From contig NZ_CP151587.1 in the NCBI RefSeq assembly GCF_038396845.1, forward strand, positions 2,020,001 to 2,084,000: 64,000 bases of DNA. The letters are read 5' to 3'. A model generated the notes under the pieces. That model saw only the letters and a list, made by a program, of their open reading frames with translations, did not search any database and was not told the origin of the DNA. Within the stretch, counting starts at the first letter, position 1. Each line of letters opens with the position of its first letter. This DNA is from Gymnodinialimonas sp. 57CJ19 (GTDB lineage: Bacteria; Pseudomonadota; Alphaproteobacteria; Rhodobacterales; Rhodobacteraceae). Shown here piece by piece: positions 26,066-34,713 of this stretch. Made by a program: the position numbers and the translations under genes.

Positions 26066-26099
26066 GTGACGTTTACGTAACTCGGACGTTGCGTCACTC
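26066..26099 (-). promoter_or_regulatory. Tandem LiuR-like operator candidates upstream of merR-ACAD operon
   Basis: The 16-bp imperfect palindrome GTGACGTTTACGTAAC (26066-26081) matches, from memory, operators of LiuR-type MerR proteins. A second box, GACGTTGCGTC (26086-26096), follows at once and is itself a GACG-N3-CGTC inverted repeat. They lie upstream of the MerR gene and acyl-CoA dehydrogenase. The rest of the 384-bp gap (25990-26373) shows no gene and no clear terminator. Confidence 0.6.
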
Positions 26100-26373
26100 C
26101 GAGGCTTACGAAAGGTTAACTAAGTTGCCCCTACGTCCCGAGCAATTTTCGCTCAGCTCAAAAGCACGCTCTGTGCTGTTCTTTTATGGTTGAATGCGGT
26201 GCATTCACTGGGGTGCAGACTACCTAGAGGGGACCTAAAGGTTAATGACCGGAGGGCAATGCCAAACACTATAGCTATGCGCTGACCGGGTAGCGCATAT
26301 GCCGAATTGGCTATGCTCAGACGTGTCACGGCACATCTTGGTCGACATAAGTGGGGGAGTTAGTTGAGCGCGC

Positions 26374-26745
26374 CTAGATCGAGACAGAGGCGTCGCGCAG
26401 GGATTTTAGCTCGGAAATGATTTCATCCAGCTCGGCGCGGCGGGCGTTGAGCTCTTCCAGCTGACGGTCCGCCTTGGCGATCCAGACATCGCGCTGGCCT
26501 TCCCAGCCTTCACCGCGGTCGTAGATTTCCAGCCATTGGCGAATTTCTTCGAGGGAGAACCCAAACCGACGCCCGCGCAGGATCAGGGTCATTCGGGCGA
26601 CCTCACGGGGGCCATAAAACCTTGCGCGTCCTTCACGCTCGGGCGAGAGGAGTTCAATATACTCATAGTGACGCAACGTCCGGGGCGTGACCTCGAACCT
26701 TGCGCACATCTCTTTAAAATTGAGCCGATCCTCGGCCATGATCAT
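26374..26745 (-). CDS. Second MerR-family regulator, paralogue of its neighbour
   Basis: This 123-aa protein has the same plan as the adjacent MerR protein: LNFKEMCARFEVTPRTLRHYEYIELLSPEREGRARFYGPREVARM, LRGRRFGFSLEEIRQWL and a C-terminal coiled coil. The two are clearly related (GFSLEEIRQ shared) and look like an old tandem duplication. No metal-binding Cys are present. ATG 26745 has AAGGA 4 nt before; ATG 26739 is an alternative. It is divergent from a thioesterase gene, and a spaced repeat CTTGCGT / ACGCAAG (26808-26814, 26849-26855) lies between them as a possible operator. Confidence 0.82.
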   Translation of the reverse strand: MIMAEDRLNFKEMCARFEVTPRTLRHYEYIELLSPEREGRARFYGPREVARMTLILRGRRFGFSLEEIRQWLEIYDRGEGWEGQRDVWIAKADRQLEELNARRAELDEIISELKSLRDASVSI

Positions 26746-26863
26746 CCGTTCCTTCCAGTTTCCGGCGCCAGTATGCCGCGAGTTGCGCGGGTTGTTAAGT
26801 AAAACCCCTTGCGTCCCAACAGGCAGAGCGCGACATCTAAGGGATGTAACGCAAGAGGGGCCC

Positions 26864-27301
26864 ATGGCGAACGAGTTTACAGCAGGCGACAGGGCCAATC
26901 TGGTGCGGCAGTTCATTGAGACGATGCCATTTGCCAAGGCTTTGCAGATGAAGATGGAAGAAATGGCCGACGGCACGGCGGTGATTTCGATGCCCTATTC
27001 ACCGGAGATCGTTGGCGATCCGGCGACAGGCGTGATCCATGGCGGCGCGGTGTCGGCCCTGATGGATACCTGCGGCGGTGCTGCGGTGATGTGCCACCCG
27101 CGGACCAAAGCGGCCACGGCGACCTTGGATTTGCGCATCGACTATATGCGTCCCGCCACCCCCGGAGACCGGATCACCGCCCGCGCCCATTGCTATAATG
27201 TCACGCGGTCCGTGGCGTTCGTCCGGGCCGAGGCCTTTGACGGTGACGCAAGCCGCCCCGTGGCCTCGGCCACCGGCGCATTTACCATGGCGGGGGGATA
27301 A
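26864..27301 (+). CDS. PaaI-type hotdog thioesterase
   Basis: The 145-aa single-hotdog protein should hydrolyse acyl- or aryl-CoA thioesters. The motif GVIHGGAVSALMDTCGGAAV near residue 55 carries the catalytic-site pattern of PaaI-like enzymes. LDLRIDYMRPATPGDRITARA follows. It is divergent from a MerR gene and is followed 4 bp later by a second hotdog protein and then a MATE exporter, all probably one operon. Confidence 0.88.
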   Translation: MANEFTAGDRANLVRQFIETMPFAKALQMKMEEMADGTAVISMPYSPEIVGDPATGVIHGGAVSALMDTCGGAAVMCHPRTKAATATLDLRIDYMRPATPGDRITARAHCYNVTRSVAFVRAEAFDGDASRPVASATGAFTMAGG

Positions 27302-27305
27302 GGAT

Positions 27306-27827
27306 ATGGCTCGACCCCGCCCGGAACCCGTTCACGTCGTCAAAGAACGCCGAGACCGCGCCCTTGCGGCGTTGGTGTCGGGGGTGCCGTATATCTCGAC
27401 CATGGGGATCAGCTTTGATCGTCGCGGAGATGAATTGACGGCCGTTCTGAATTACCAGGACAAGTTGATTGGAAACCAGTTGTTGCCGGCGATCCACGGG
27501 GGGGCCACGGCCTCGTTCCTGGAGGTCACGGCAATCGTGGAGTTGGGGTTTCATCTGTTGTGGGACGAGATCGAGACAGGGCGATTGGATGCCGACAGCC
27601 TGACGCCCGAGACCTTGCCCGGTATGCCCAAGACGATTGATTTTACCGTAGATTACCTGCGCGCGGGTCTGCCACGCGATGCCTACGCGCGCGCGACGGT
27701 CAACCGATCGGGGCGGCGCTATGCCAGCGTTCATGTGGAGGCGTGGCAGGACAATCGCCAGAAGCTGTTTGCCCAGGCGACGGGACATTTCCTGATGCCT
27801 GCCAGCAAGGATAGCGGGACAGGTTAG
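27306..27827 (+). CDS. PaaI-like thioesterase, diverged second copy
   Basis: This 173-aa hotdog-fold protein resembles its upstream neighbour: LPAIHGGATASFLEVTAIVEL, then TIDFTVDYLRAGLPRDAYARATV. It carries a 15-20 residue insertion after the central helix. Tandem hotdog genes like these may form hetero-oligomers, but that is inference. ATG 27306 is preceded by an A/G-rich run; the upstream extension of the frame runs through the first thioesterase and is rejected. Confidence 0.84.
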   Translation: MARPRPEPVHVVKERRDRALAALVSGVPYISTMGISFDRRGDELTAVLNYQDKLIGNQLLPAIHGGATASFLEVTAIVELGFHLLWDEIETGRLDADSLTPETLPGMPKTIDFTVDYLRAGLPRDAYARATVNRSGRRYASVHVEAWQDNRQKLFAQATGHFLMPASKDSGTG

Positions 27828-27833
27828 GGGCCG

Positions 27834-29177
27834 ATGACCACGCCAGCCGCTGCCAGCACCCCGCCGCAACCTCTGACCCACAAGCGGATCCTGAAGATCG
27901 CTCTGCCAATCGTGGTGTCCAACGCAACGGTGCCGCTGTTGGGGATCGTGGATGTGGGCGTTGTGGGGCAGATGGGCGACGCGGCCCCGATTGGGGCCGT
28001 GGGCATCGGTGCGATCATCCTGACCAGCGTGTTCTGGATCTTTGGCTTTCTGCGCATGGGCACCGTCGGCTTGGTGGGACAGGCCGAGGGGGCGGGGGAT
28101 CTGGCCGAGGTTTCGGCGATCTTGACGCGCGCGCTGATTGTCGCCGGGGGCGGGGGGCTGGTGCTGATCGCGGCTTATCCGATAATCGTCTTCGCCGCGT
28201 TTTCGTGGGAGCCCACGACGCCCGAGGTCGAGGCGCTGGCCCGACAGTATCTGTTCATTCGTATCTGGACCGCGCCCTTTGCGATTTCGGTCTATGCGCT
28301 GACGGGCTGGTTGGTTGCGCAAGAGCGCACCGGGGCGGTCTTTGCGGTGCAGTTGATCATGAACAGCATCAACATCGCGCTGAATTTCCTGTTTGTCCTG
28401 GGCTTTGGCTGGGGCGTGGAGGGCGTGGCCCTGTCCACGGCGATTGCCGAGATCATCGGCGCGGGCGTGGGCCTGTGGTTTTGCCGCAATGCATTTGCAC
28501 GGCCCGCATGGCGCGATTGGCCCCGGGTGTTTGACCGGGTGCGCCTGATCAAGATGGCGTTGTTGAACGTGGATATCCTGATCCGCTCGGCGCTGTTGGT
28601 GGCGATGTTCACCTCGTTCACGTTTCTGGGCGCCCAGTTTGGAGAGGTCACATTGGCGGCCAATGAGGTGTTGATCCAGTTCCTCTACCTGACCGCGCAC
28701 GCCATGGACGGCTTCGCCTTTGCCGCAGAAACCTTGATCGCAAGGGCCTTTGGGCGCGGAGATCGGGGGCGTCTGCGCCGCTCGGCTGCGATGACGTCGG
28801 TTTGGGGATTGGGCACATGCGTGGCCCTTGGTGTGGCGTTTTGGTTGGGGGGGCCGTGGTTGATTGATCTGCTGGCCAAGGACCCAGAGGTGCAGGCGGC
28901 GGCGCGGTCGTATCTGCCGTGGATGGTGCTTGCCCCGGTGGCCGGCTGCGCGGCCTGGATGCTGGACGGGGTCTTCATTGGCGCCGCACAGGGACGCGAT
29001 ATGCGCAACATGATGATTGTGAGCGCGGTCATCTATGTGGCGGCGGCGGCGGTATTGATCCCATGGCTGGGAAATCACGGCGTCTGGGCGGCCTTGTTGG
29101 TATCGTTCGCGGCGCGGGGTGTGAGTTTGGGCACGCGCTATCCGGCGTTGGAGCGTATGGCGGGGGCCGGTTCTTGA
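27834..29177 (+). CDS. MATE-family (DinF-like) efflux transporter
   Basis: The 447-aa protein has about twelve hydrophobic helices in two related halves, each opening with an equivalent of the LKIALPIVVSNATVPLLGIVDVGVVG block. That is the layout of MATE cation-coupled drug/metabolite exporters of the DinF branch. It begins 6 bp after the second thioesterase gene and is probably co-transcribed. Substrate is unknown; export of an acid released by the thioesterases is conceivable. Confidence 0.9.
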   Translation: MTTPAAASTPPQPLTHKRILKIALPIVVSNATVPLLGIVDVGVVGQMGDAAPIGAVGIGAIILTSVFWIFGFLRMGTVGLVGQAEGAGDLAEVSAILTRALIVAGGGGLVLIAAYPIIVFAAFSWEPTTPEVEALARQYLFIRIWTAPFAISVYALTGWLVAQERTGAVFAVQLIMNSINIALNFLFVLGFGWGVEGVALSTAIAEIIGAGVGLWFCRNAFARPAWRDWPRVFDRVRLIKMALLNVDILIRSALLVAMFTSFTFLGAQFGEVTLAANEVLIQFLYLTAHAMDGFAFAAETLIARAFGRGDRGRLRRSAAMTSVWGLGTCVALGVAFWLGGPWLIDLLAKDPEVQAAARSYLPWMVLAPVAGCAAWMLDGVFIGAAQGRDMRNMMIVSAVIYVAAAAVLIPWLGNHGVWAALLVSFAARGVSLGTRYPALERMAGAGS

Positions 29178-29180
29178 GTT

Positions 29181-29203
29181 GTATTTGCCAAGATGAAGCA
29201 GGG
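29181..29203 (+). repeat. Recurrent post-stop motif (copy after MATE gene)
   Basis: Starting 3 nt after the MATE stop codon, this stretch contains TATTTGCCAAGATGAAGCAG. The same AAGATGAAGCAGGG core, in the same orientation relative to the gene, follows the small ribbon-helix-helix gene on the minus strand (23479-23500). It has no strong hairpin. Confidence 0.6.
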
Positions 29204-29262
29204 AGCCGGTGGGCGATCGCGTGCGTTTGCGCGTGGGGCCGGTGCGTGGTGCCAGTGGCGGA

Positions 29263-29616
29263 TTAGAGGAGCGTGTCCAGAGCCTCGGTCGGGCGGCCAA
29301 TTTTGGCCGACGTGGGGGTGGAGAGGATCGGGCGTTCGATCAGGATCGGGTGGTGCACCATGGCTTTGATAAGTGTGGCATCGTCGGCGTCTTTGAGGTT
29401 TTGGTCTTTATAGATGCTTTCGCCCCGGCGCATCATGTCACGCGGGGGGAGGGCGAGTTTGGAGAGCAGGTCTGTGATCTCGGCCTCGGAAGGGGGCTCT
29501 TTCAGGTAGAGGCGCAGGGTCGGCTCTATGCCTGCGGCTTGCAGGTGGGCCAGGGCGGCGCGGGATTTGGAGCAGCGCGGGTTGTGCCAGAGGGTGAAGG
29601 GGGGTGTTACGTCCAT
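29263..29616 (-). CDS. ArsC/YfgD-like reductase family protein
   Basis: The 117-aa thioredoxin-fold protein has the active-site block [17 protein letters not shown] and the C-terminal arginine-containing region [17 protein letters not shown]. These are shared by glutaredoxin-dependent arsenate reductases and the YfgD subgroup. No arsenic genes are nearby, so arsenate reduction is uncertain. Its start lies inside the last 10 nt of pyrD, giving translational coupling. Confidence 0.85.
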   Translation of the reverse strand: MDVTPPFTLWHNPRCSKSRAALAHLQAAGIEPTLRLYLKEPPSEAEITDLLSKLALPPRDMMRRGESIYKDQNLKDADDATLIKAMVHHPILIERPILSTPTSAKIGRPTEALDTLL

Positions 29617-30656
29617 TCGGAAACTCCTGTGCCGACGGCTTGGGCGACATTTTCGAAGCCATCGCGTTGCAGGCGCGCGTCGAGCCCTTGAGCGATTTTC
29701 GTCACCATGGAGAGGCCCCCATAGACGAGGCCCGTGTAGAGTTGCACGGCAGAGGCCCCGGCGCGGATTTTGGCGTAGGCCTGTTCCGCATTGGCCACGC
29801 CGCCGACCCCGATGAGGGGCAGTTTGCCTTCGGTCAGTTGCGACAGGCGGGCGAGGGTGCGGGTGGATTTTTCAAACAACGGCTGCCCGGAGAGCCCGCC
29901 TTGTTCGCCGCCGTGGCGGCTTTGCAGGCCAGTGCGATCCAGCGTCGTGTTGGTGGCGATGATGCCTTGGAGGTGGCCGCTTTCGAGGGCGACTTCGGCG
30001 ATGTCGGCCAGTTCGGCCTCGGACAGATCGGGGGCGATCTTGAGGAAGAGGGCAACGCGGGTGTCGGTGCGGGAGGCGTCGACCTGTTCGATGATCGCGC
30101 GCAGGGCTGCTTTGCCTTGCAGGTCGCGCAGTTTCTCGGTGTTGGGGGAAGAGACATTGATTGTGGCGAAATCAATGTGCGGTGCGCAGGCGCGGAAGAC
30201 CTGGGCGAAGTCGGCGACACGATCAGAGCTGTCCTTGTTAGCGCCGAGGTTGAGGCCGATGGGGATTTCGCGGGGGAGGCCATCGAGGCGGGCGGCGATG
30301 GCCTCCATCCCGTCGTTGTTGAAGCCGAAGCGGTTGATCGCGGCGCGGTCCTCGGCAAGGCGGAAGAGACGCGGGCGCGGGTTGCCGGGTTGGGGGCGCG
30401 GGGTGGCGGCACCCAGTTCGATAAAGCCGAAGCCTGCCCGTTGCAGGGGCCCCGCGACGGTGGCGTTCTTGTCAAAGCCTGCGGCAAGGCCGACCGGGTT
30501 GGGCATCGCCAGCCCGGCGATCTGGGTTTGCAGCCGGGACGAGGTGAACGGCCCCGCGACAGGGCCGAGGCCCGCCTTCAGGGCCAGCAAGGCAAGGCCA
30601 TGAGCCCGTTCTGGATCCATACAACGCAGGAGGGGGAGGCCCAGTTTTTCCAGCAT
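29607..30656 (-). CDS. pyrD: Dihydroorotate dehydrogenase (quinone), class 2
   Basis: PyrD oxidises dihydroorotate to orotate at the membrane, passing electrons to quinone through FMN. The 349-aa product has the N-terminal amphipathic helix of class 2 enzymes, [21 protein letters not shown], the catalytic serine in [13 protein letters not shown] near residue 170, TNTTLDR, and the phosphate-binding [22 protein letters not shown]. It abuts the DUF952 gene (no gap) and overlaps the ArsC-like gene by 10 nt, so the three form one minus-strand operon. Confidence 0.95.
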   Translation of the reverse strand: MLEKLGLPLLRCMDPERAHGLALLALKAGLGPVAGPFTSSRLQTQIAGLAMPNPVGLAAGFDKNATVAGPLQRAGFGFIELGAATPRPQPGNPRPRLFRLAEDRAAINRFGFNNDGMEAIAARLDGLPREIPIGLNLGANKDSSDRVADFAQVFRACAPHIDFATINVSSPNTEKLRDLQGKAALRAIIEQVDASRTDTRVALFLKIAPDLSEAELADIAEVALESGHLQGIIATNTTLDRTGLQSRHGGEQGGLSGQPLFEKSTRTLARLSQLTEGKLPLIGVGGVANAEQAYAKIRAGASAVQLYTGLVYGGLSMVTKIAQGLDARLQRDGFENVAQAVGTGVSEWT

Positions 30657-30992
30657 CTACAGCCCCTCGGGGAAGATATGGGTGCCGTTCTCGAACGGCA
30701 GGGGCTTGTGCCAAACCACGTCGGCCAACCGCAAGGGGCCATAGAGGTGGGGGAACAGCGCCCCGCCCCGTGAAGGTTCCCATTTGAGGCCATCGCCAAG
30801 AGTGTCGGCATCGAGAGCGGCAAGCACCAAGCCGTCCACATCGGCGAAGTATTTCGCCGCCGTCTCTGCGGCCTGCTCGGCAGTGGAGAAGTGGATGTAG
30901 CCATCGGCCATGTCGATCGGCGCGCCCGAGGTTTCGCCTTGTGCCTGAAGGGCGGCCCATTCGTCCGCCCGCAATATCTTGAAAATCATCAT
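30657..30992 (-). CDS. DUF952-family protein
   Basis: This 111-aa protein begins MMIFKILRADEWAALQAQG and contains DGYIHFSTAEQAAETAAKYFAD and FPHLYGPLRLADVVW. These are hallmarks of DUF952, a small family of unknown function. I use ATG 30992 because the longer frame (to 31079) adds an unconserved extension. It directly precedes pyrD on the same strand. Confidence 0.83.
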   Translation of the reverse strand: MMIFKILRADEWAALQAQGETSGAPIDMADGYIHFSTAEQAAETAAKYFADVDGLVLAALDADTLGDGLKWEPSRGGALFPHLYGPLRLADVVWHKPLPFENGTHIFPEGL

Positions 30993-31116
30993 GGGCGTCG
31001 TTTCCCCCGCAGGCGTCGCTACGTCAAGTGTCACCGTCTCGTCATCTAGCGCCTTTACTTGGACGTGACACGCGGCCAAGCTGCGACCAGTTCAACAATA
31101 ACTTGGGGAGAATTCC

Positions 31117-32715
31117 ATGCTTTCTCGTATTCTGGGCTCGACTGCCATGATGGCGGGGCTTGCTGTTGCGGCGCCTGTTGCGGCGGACACAACGCTGCAC
31201 CTGCTGCACATTAACGATCTGCACAGCCGTATTCAGCCGATCAACCGCTTTGATTCCACCTGTAGCGCCGAAGATGACGCCGCGGGCGAATGCTTTGGCG
31301 GCGTGGCGCGCGTCGCCACCGCGATCAACACCCTGCGCGGTGAGTTGGAAGCCGCTGGCGAAAACGTCCTTGTTCTGGATGCGGGCGACCAGTTCCAGGG
31401 CTCTCTGATGTACACCACCTACAAGGGCGACGTGGAAGCGGAGTTCATGGAGGCGATCGGCTTTGACGTCATGGCCGTGGGCAACCACGAGTTCGATGAC
31501 GGCCCCGAGAACCTTGCCCGCTTCGTTGAAATGACCAGCTTCCCGATCATTTCGGGCAACCTGGACCTGTCGCAGAGCAACGTGTTGACCGACGAGATGA
31601 TCCCCGACCATGTCGTGCTGGATGTGAACGGCGTGCAGGTCGGCATCGTCTCGGCCCTGGCGGTGGATACGGCGGAAACGTCGTCGCCCGGTCCCAATGT
31701 CATCTTCCAGGACGAGGTTGATGCGCTTCAGGCAGATGTGGATGCGCTGACAGAGCAAGGCGTGAACATCATCATCGCCCTGACCCACGTGGGCCTGCCA
31801 GCCGATATCCGCATTGCGGAAGCCGTGACAGGTATTGATGTGATCGTGGGCGGCCATTCGCACACCTATCTGTCGTCCTCGGACCCGGACCGTGCGGGCG
31901 CATATCCGACGATGGCAACCAACCCCGATGGCGACTTCGTGCCAATCGTGCAGGCCTATGCGTACTCCAAGTATCTGGGCCACCTGGAGGTGACGTTTGA
32001 TGACGACGGCAACGTGGTCTACGCCTCGGGCGATACGATGGTGCTGGATGCGTCCGTGACGCCCGACCCGGAAATAGCGGCCCGCGTGGCCGAATTGGGC
32101 GGCCCGATTGAAGAGGCGATGTCGGTTGTGATCGGCGAAACCTCGGACATCATCGACGGGTCACGCGATACCTGCCGGGCGATGGAATGCCCGATGGGCA
32201 ACCTTGTGGCAGACGCCATGCTGGAGCGCGTGCGCGAGCAGGGCATTGACGTGGCGATCCAGAACGGCGGCGGTCTGCGGGCCACCATCGACGCGGGCGA
32301 AATCACCATGGGTGAGGTCTTCACCGTGCTGCCGTTCCAGAACACGCTGGCCACGTTCCAGCTGACCGGCGCGGGCATCGTTGAAGCGTTGGAGAACGGC
32401 GTCAGCGCCGTGGAAGAAGGCGCAGGCCGCTTCCCGCAGGTGTCGGGCATGACCTACACCTATGATCCTGCGGCAGAGCCCGGTTCGCGCATCGTTTCCG
32501 TCGAGATCGGCGGAGAGCCGCTGGACCCAGAAGCCACCTACGGTGTTGTGTCCAACAACTACATGCGCGGTGGCGGTGACGGTTATGCCAGCTTCACCAC
32601 AGCCGACAATGCCTATGACTTTGGCCCCGGCCTGGAGCAGGTGGTGGCGGATTACATCATGGCGGCAGAAGGCTACACACCCTACACCGACGGGCGCATC
32701 GCTGCCGTAGAGTAA
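31117..32715 (+). CDS. Periplasmic 5'-nucleotidase (UshA-like)
   Basis: The 532-aa precursor has a signal peptide (residues 1-23, ending VAAD). The N-terminal metallophosphoesterase domain carries HINDLHS, VLDAGDQFQG, GNHEFDDG and GGHSHT, the two-metal site. The C-terminal 5'-nucleotidase domain (from about residue 345) has QNGGGLRATIDAGEIT and SNNYMRGGGDGYASF for nucleoside binding. It should release nucleosides and phosphate from external nucleotides, feeding salvage enzymes such as those at 7.4-12 kb. A terminator follows. Confidence 0.93.
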   Translation: MLSRILGSTAMMAGLAVAAPVAADTTLHLLHINDLHSRIQPINRFDSTCSAEDDAAGECFGGVARVATAINTLRGELEAAGENVLVLDAGDQFQGSLMYTTYKGDVEAEFMEAIGFDVMAVGNHEFDDGPENLARFVEMTSFPIISGNLDLSQSNVLTDEMIPDHVVLDVNGVQVGIVSALAVDTAETSSPGPNVIFQDEVDALQADVDALTEQGVNIIIALTHVGLPADIRIAEAVTGIDVIVGGHSHTYLSSSDPDRAGAYPTMATNPDGDFVPIVQAYAYSKYLGHLEVTFDDDGNVVYASGDTMVLDASVTPDPEIAARVAELGGPIEEAMSVVIGETSDIIDGSRDTCRAMECPMGNLVADAMLERVREQGIDVAIQNGGGLRATIDAGEITMGEVFTVLPFQNTLATFQLTGAGIVEALENGVSAVEEGAGRFPQVSGMTYTYDPAAEPGSRIVSVEIGGEPLDPEATYGVVSNNYMRGGGDGYASFTTADNAYDFGPGLEQVVADYIMAAEGYTPYTDGRIAAVE

Positions 32716-32747
32716 ACCTCTACCTGACGGAAATTTAATCAAATTTG

Positions 32748-32776
32748 ATCGGCGCGGGGCAACCTGCGCCGATTTT
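32748..32776 (+). terminator. Terminator after the 5'-nucleotidase gene
   Basis: Arms ATCGGCGC / GCGCCGAT around a 10-nt loop are followed by TTT. The hairpin ends about 60 nt after the stop codon. Confidence 0.8.
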
Positions 32777-32896
32777 CATTTGCTATGCAACCCGCGCAAT
32801 CCGGGTCTTCCGAAACGCATACTGGTCCATTTCGTTAGCGCTATCATATTGGGTGTCAGAGACCACAAGCCACCTGACAACGATAGGAATTGCACC

Positions 32897-33064
32897 ATGG
32901 CTAACTTGTTCAAAGACCTCCGCGTGGCCGCCCAAAAACGTGCCGCATACAACCGTACCGTCGCCGAAATCTCGGCTCTGCCCGTAGAACTGGCCGTTGA
33001 AGATCTGGGTCTGCACCCGGAAGACGCCCACAAGATTGCGCTGCGTTCGGTTTACGGCCGCTGA
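32897..33064 (+). CDS. DUF1127-family small protein
   Basis: The 55-aa product (MANLFKDLRVAAQKRAAYNRTVAEISALPVE...) has the basic, helical pattern of DUF1127. Some members of this alphaproteobacterial family bind RNA and respond to stress. The last part (DLGLHPEDAHKIALRSVYGR) is usual for the family. AGGA precedes ATG 32897; the longer frame is not supported. It is followed 21 bp later by a YedK-type gene. Confidence 0.8.
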   Translation: MANLFKDLRVAAQKRAAYNRTVAEISALPVELAVEDLGLHPEDAHKIALRSVYGR

Positions 33065-33085
33065 AATACCGGGTCTATTGGGGCC

Positions 33086-33766
33086 ATGTGTGGCCGAATG
33101 ACGATGACCCATCCCAACGACGCTATGGCGCAGCTGTTTGAGGCGGCGCCGGCAAACGACCTCCCCCATGTGCCGAATTACAACGTCTGCCCCACGAACG
33201 CGGTGGCCGTCGTCACGGCGCGGGCGGGGGGCGCAGAAAGCGCCGACAGGGCGTTTCGCCCCATGCGATGGGGATTTGTGCCCCATTGGTACAAGAAGCC
33301 CAATGACGGCCCCCTACTTATCAATGCCCGTGCGGAAACGATTGCCGAGAAACCGGCGTTTCGCGCCGCCGTGCGCACACGGCGGTGCCTGATCCCGGCG
33401 ACCGGATTCTATGAATGGACCAAGGGCGAGGATGACGCGCGACTGCCGTGGTATTTCTCGCGCCCTGACGGTGCGCCGATGGTGTTCGCCGGGATTTGGC
33501 AGGTCTGGGACAAGGGGGAAGAACCGTTGACCACCTGCGCCATTATCACGACCGGCGCCTCTGATTGGATGGCAAAGACCCATCACCGCGAGCCCGTGGT
33601 GGTCGCGCCCGAGGATTGGGCGACGTGGTTGGGGGAAACCGCTGCCAAAGCCGCCCCCCTGATGCGCCCCGCACCTGAGGGCGCGTTTCAGCGTTGGCGC
33701 GTGGACCGGGAAGTGAACTCGAACCGTGCCCGCGGGGCAGGGCTCATCGCTCCGCTTGCGGCCTAG
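33086..33766 (+). CDS. SOS-response-associated peptidase / HMCES (YedK) family protein
   Basis: YedK-type proteins crosslink to abasic sites in single-stranded DNA through Cys2, exposed after Met removal. Here the start is MCGRM, so Cys2 is present. Other conserved parts are VCPTN, RWGFVPHW, NARAET, CLIPATGFYEW and THHREPVVV with the active-site His. The 226-aa length is normal. Its stop codon overlaps that of the convergent channel gene (shared CTAG). I see no convincing SOS box upstream. Confidence 0.93.
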   Translation: MCGRMTMTHPNDAMAQLFEAAPANDLPHVPNYNVCPTNAVAVVTARAGGAESADRAFRPMRWGFVPHWYKKPNDGPLLINARAETIAEKPAFRAAVRTRRCLIPATGFYEWTKGEDDARLPWYFSRPDGAPMVFAGIWQVWDKGEEPLTTCAIITTGASDWMAKTHHREPVVVAPEDWATWLGETAAKAAPLMRPAPEGAFQRWRVDREVNSNRARGAGLIAPLAA

Positions 33767-34713
33767 TCCGGCTGGAATAGCGCCCCAGAGATAATGGCCC
33801 GAACGGTGTGGATCGTCAGCACGGCGAGCGCCAAGGCCAGCGCGATCAACAGGCCATAACCCAACACCAGATGCAGCGTTGATCCCGTCAGCTCCGCAAA
33901 GCGGAAGCTGGCGGTTGTGATCGCGGCCAAGGGAAAGGACAGGGCCCAGAATGACAGGGCAAAGGGCAGGCGCAATAATGCCGGCAATTGTAGCGCGACA
34001 AGGGCTGTGAAGAAGTAGCCAAGGTTGATCAACATCCGCCCCCCCGCGTCGAGGGTGCCATCGTGAAACGCCACCCAGGTCAAGAATGCCAAGGCGGGCG
34101 GCGCGATCAGGATCACGATGGTTGGGCGCAGCTTTTCGGGCAGGGGGTCGTGGAAAATCAACCGGTTGAAGACAAGCGTGAGAAGTACGAGCCAGAATAA
34201 GAGGCCCACGGCGAAGAAGTACCAGCTCAGCTCAACATAGCCCAAGGGGATGCCGCCAAAAGGCGCCATCACGTTGCCCACCGCAGGGATGAACCACGCG
34301 GGCGAAAGCTGCCCCGGCCCAAACGCCCGGTGGCTGATCCAGGCGGAAATCACCACCAACGTCAGCACGCCTTGGGACGTGGCCCCGAGCAGCCAGATGA
34401 CATGGGCCGCGTCGGGCAGAAGCGGGTGCAGGAACGTCGCCATCAACAGCGCCGAGATGCTCGCCGCCGGAAAGAACGCCAGCTTTACCGGGTGGTGCCA
34501 TTCGGCCTCCATCGCCTTGGGATGGCGGATCATCTTGACGACGAACAAGACAATCAGGCCAATAAACAGCACCGAGCCAAGGGCACCGACCGCAACCGAG
34601 ATCGCGTCCAACCCCGCCGCGCGGGTCGCAAGCGAGAGGCCAAAGACCCCCATGGCGGTGGTGAAAAGCGCAATGGGCGCATGGGCGAGTTTGCTATGGG
34701 GCGCGGCGGTCAT
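33763..34713 (-). CDS. TDT/SLAC1-family transporter (TehA-like)
   Basis: The 316-aa protein has about ten transmembrane helices. The motif HPVKLAFFPAASISALLMAT resembles the pore-lining helix with the gating Phe of TehA/SLAC1 anion channels. The family moves small anions such as chloride, nitrate, malate or sulfite, or confers tellurite tolerance. It overlaps the upstream carboxymuconolactone-decarboxylase-like gene by 4 nt, forming a two-gene unit. Its promoter region carries a candidate TetR operator, tying it to the adjacent catabolic cluster. Confidence 0.85.
   Translation of the reverse strand: MTAAPHSKLAHAPIALFTTAMGVFGLSLATRAAGLDAISVAVGALGSVLFIGLIVLFVVKMIRHPKAMEAEWHHPVKLAFFPAASISALLMATFLHPLLPDAAHVIWLLGATSQGVLTLVVISAWISHRAFGPGQLSPAWFIPAVGNVMAPFGGIPLGYVELSWYFFAVGLLFWLVLLTLVFNRLIFHDPLPEKLRPTIVILIAPPALAFLTWVAFHDGTLDAGGRMLINLGYFFTALVALQLPALLRLPFALSFWALSFPLAAITTASFRFAELTGSTLHLVLGYGLLIALALALAVLTIHTVRAIISGALFQPD

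Noticed and set aside
29263..29616. Arsenate resistance function for the ArsC-like gene
   Set aside because: There is no arsR, arsB or acr3 nearby; the gene is coupled to pyrD and fits the broader YfgD-type group, so only the family is called.
12014..31070. Shared CTTTACTTGG element upstream of the SPOR gene (12014) and the 5'-nucleotidase gene (31053)
   Set aside because: A ten-base match is expected many times by chance in 64 kb, and no -10 box fits at the second copy.
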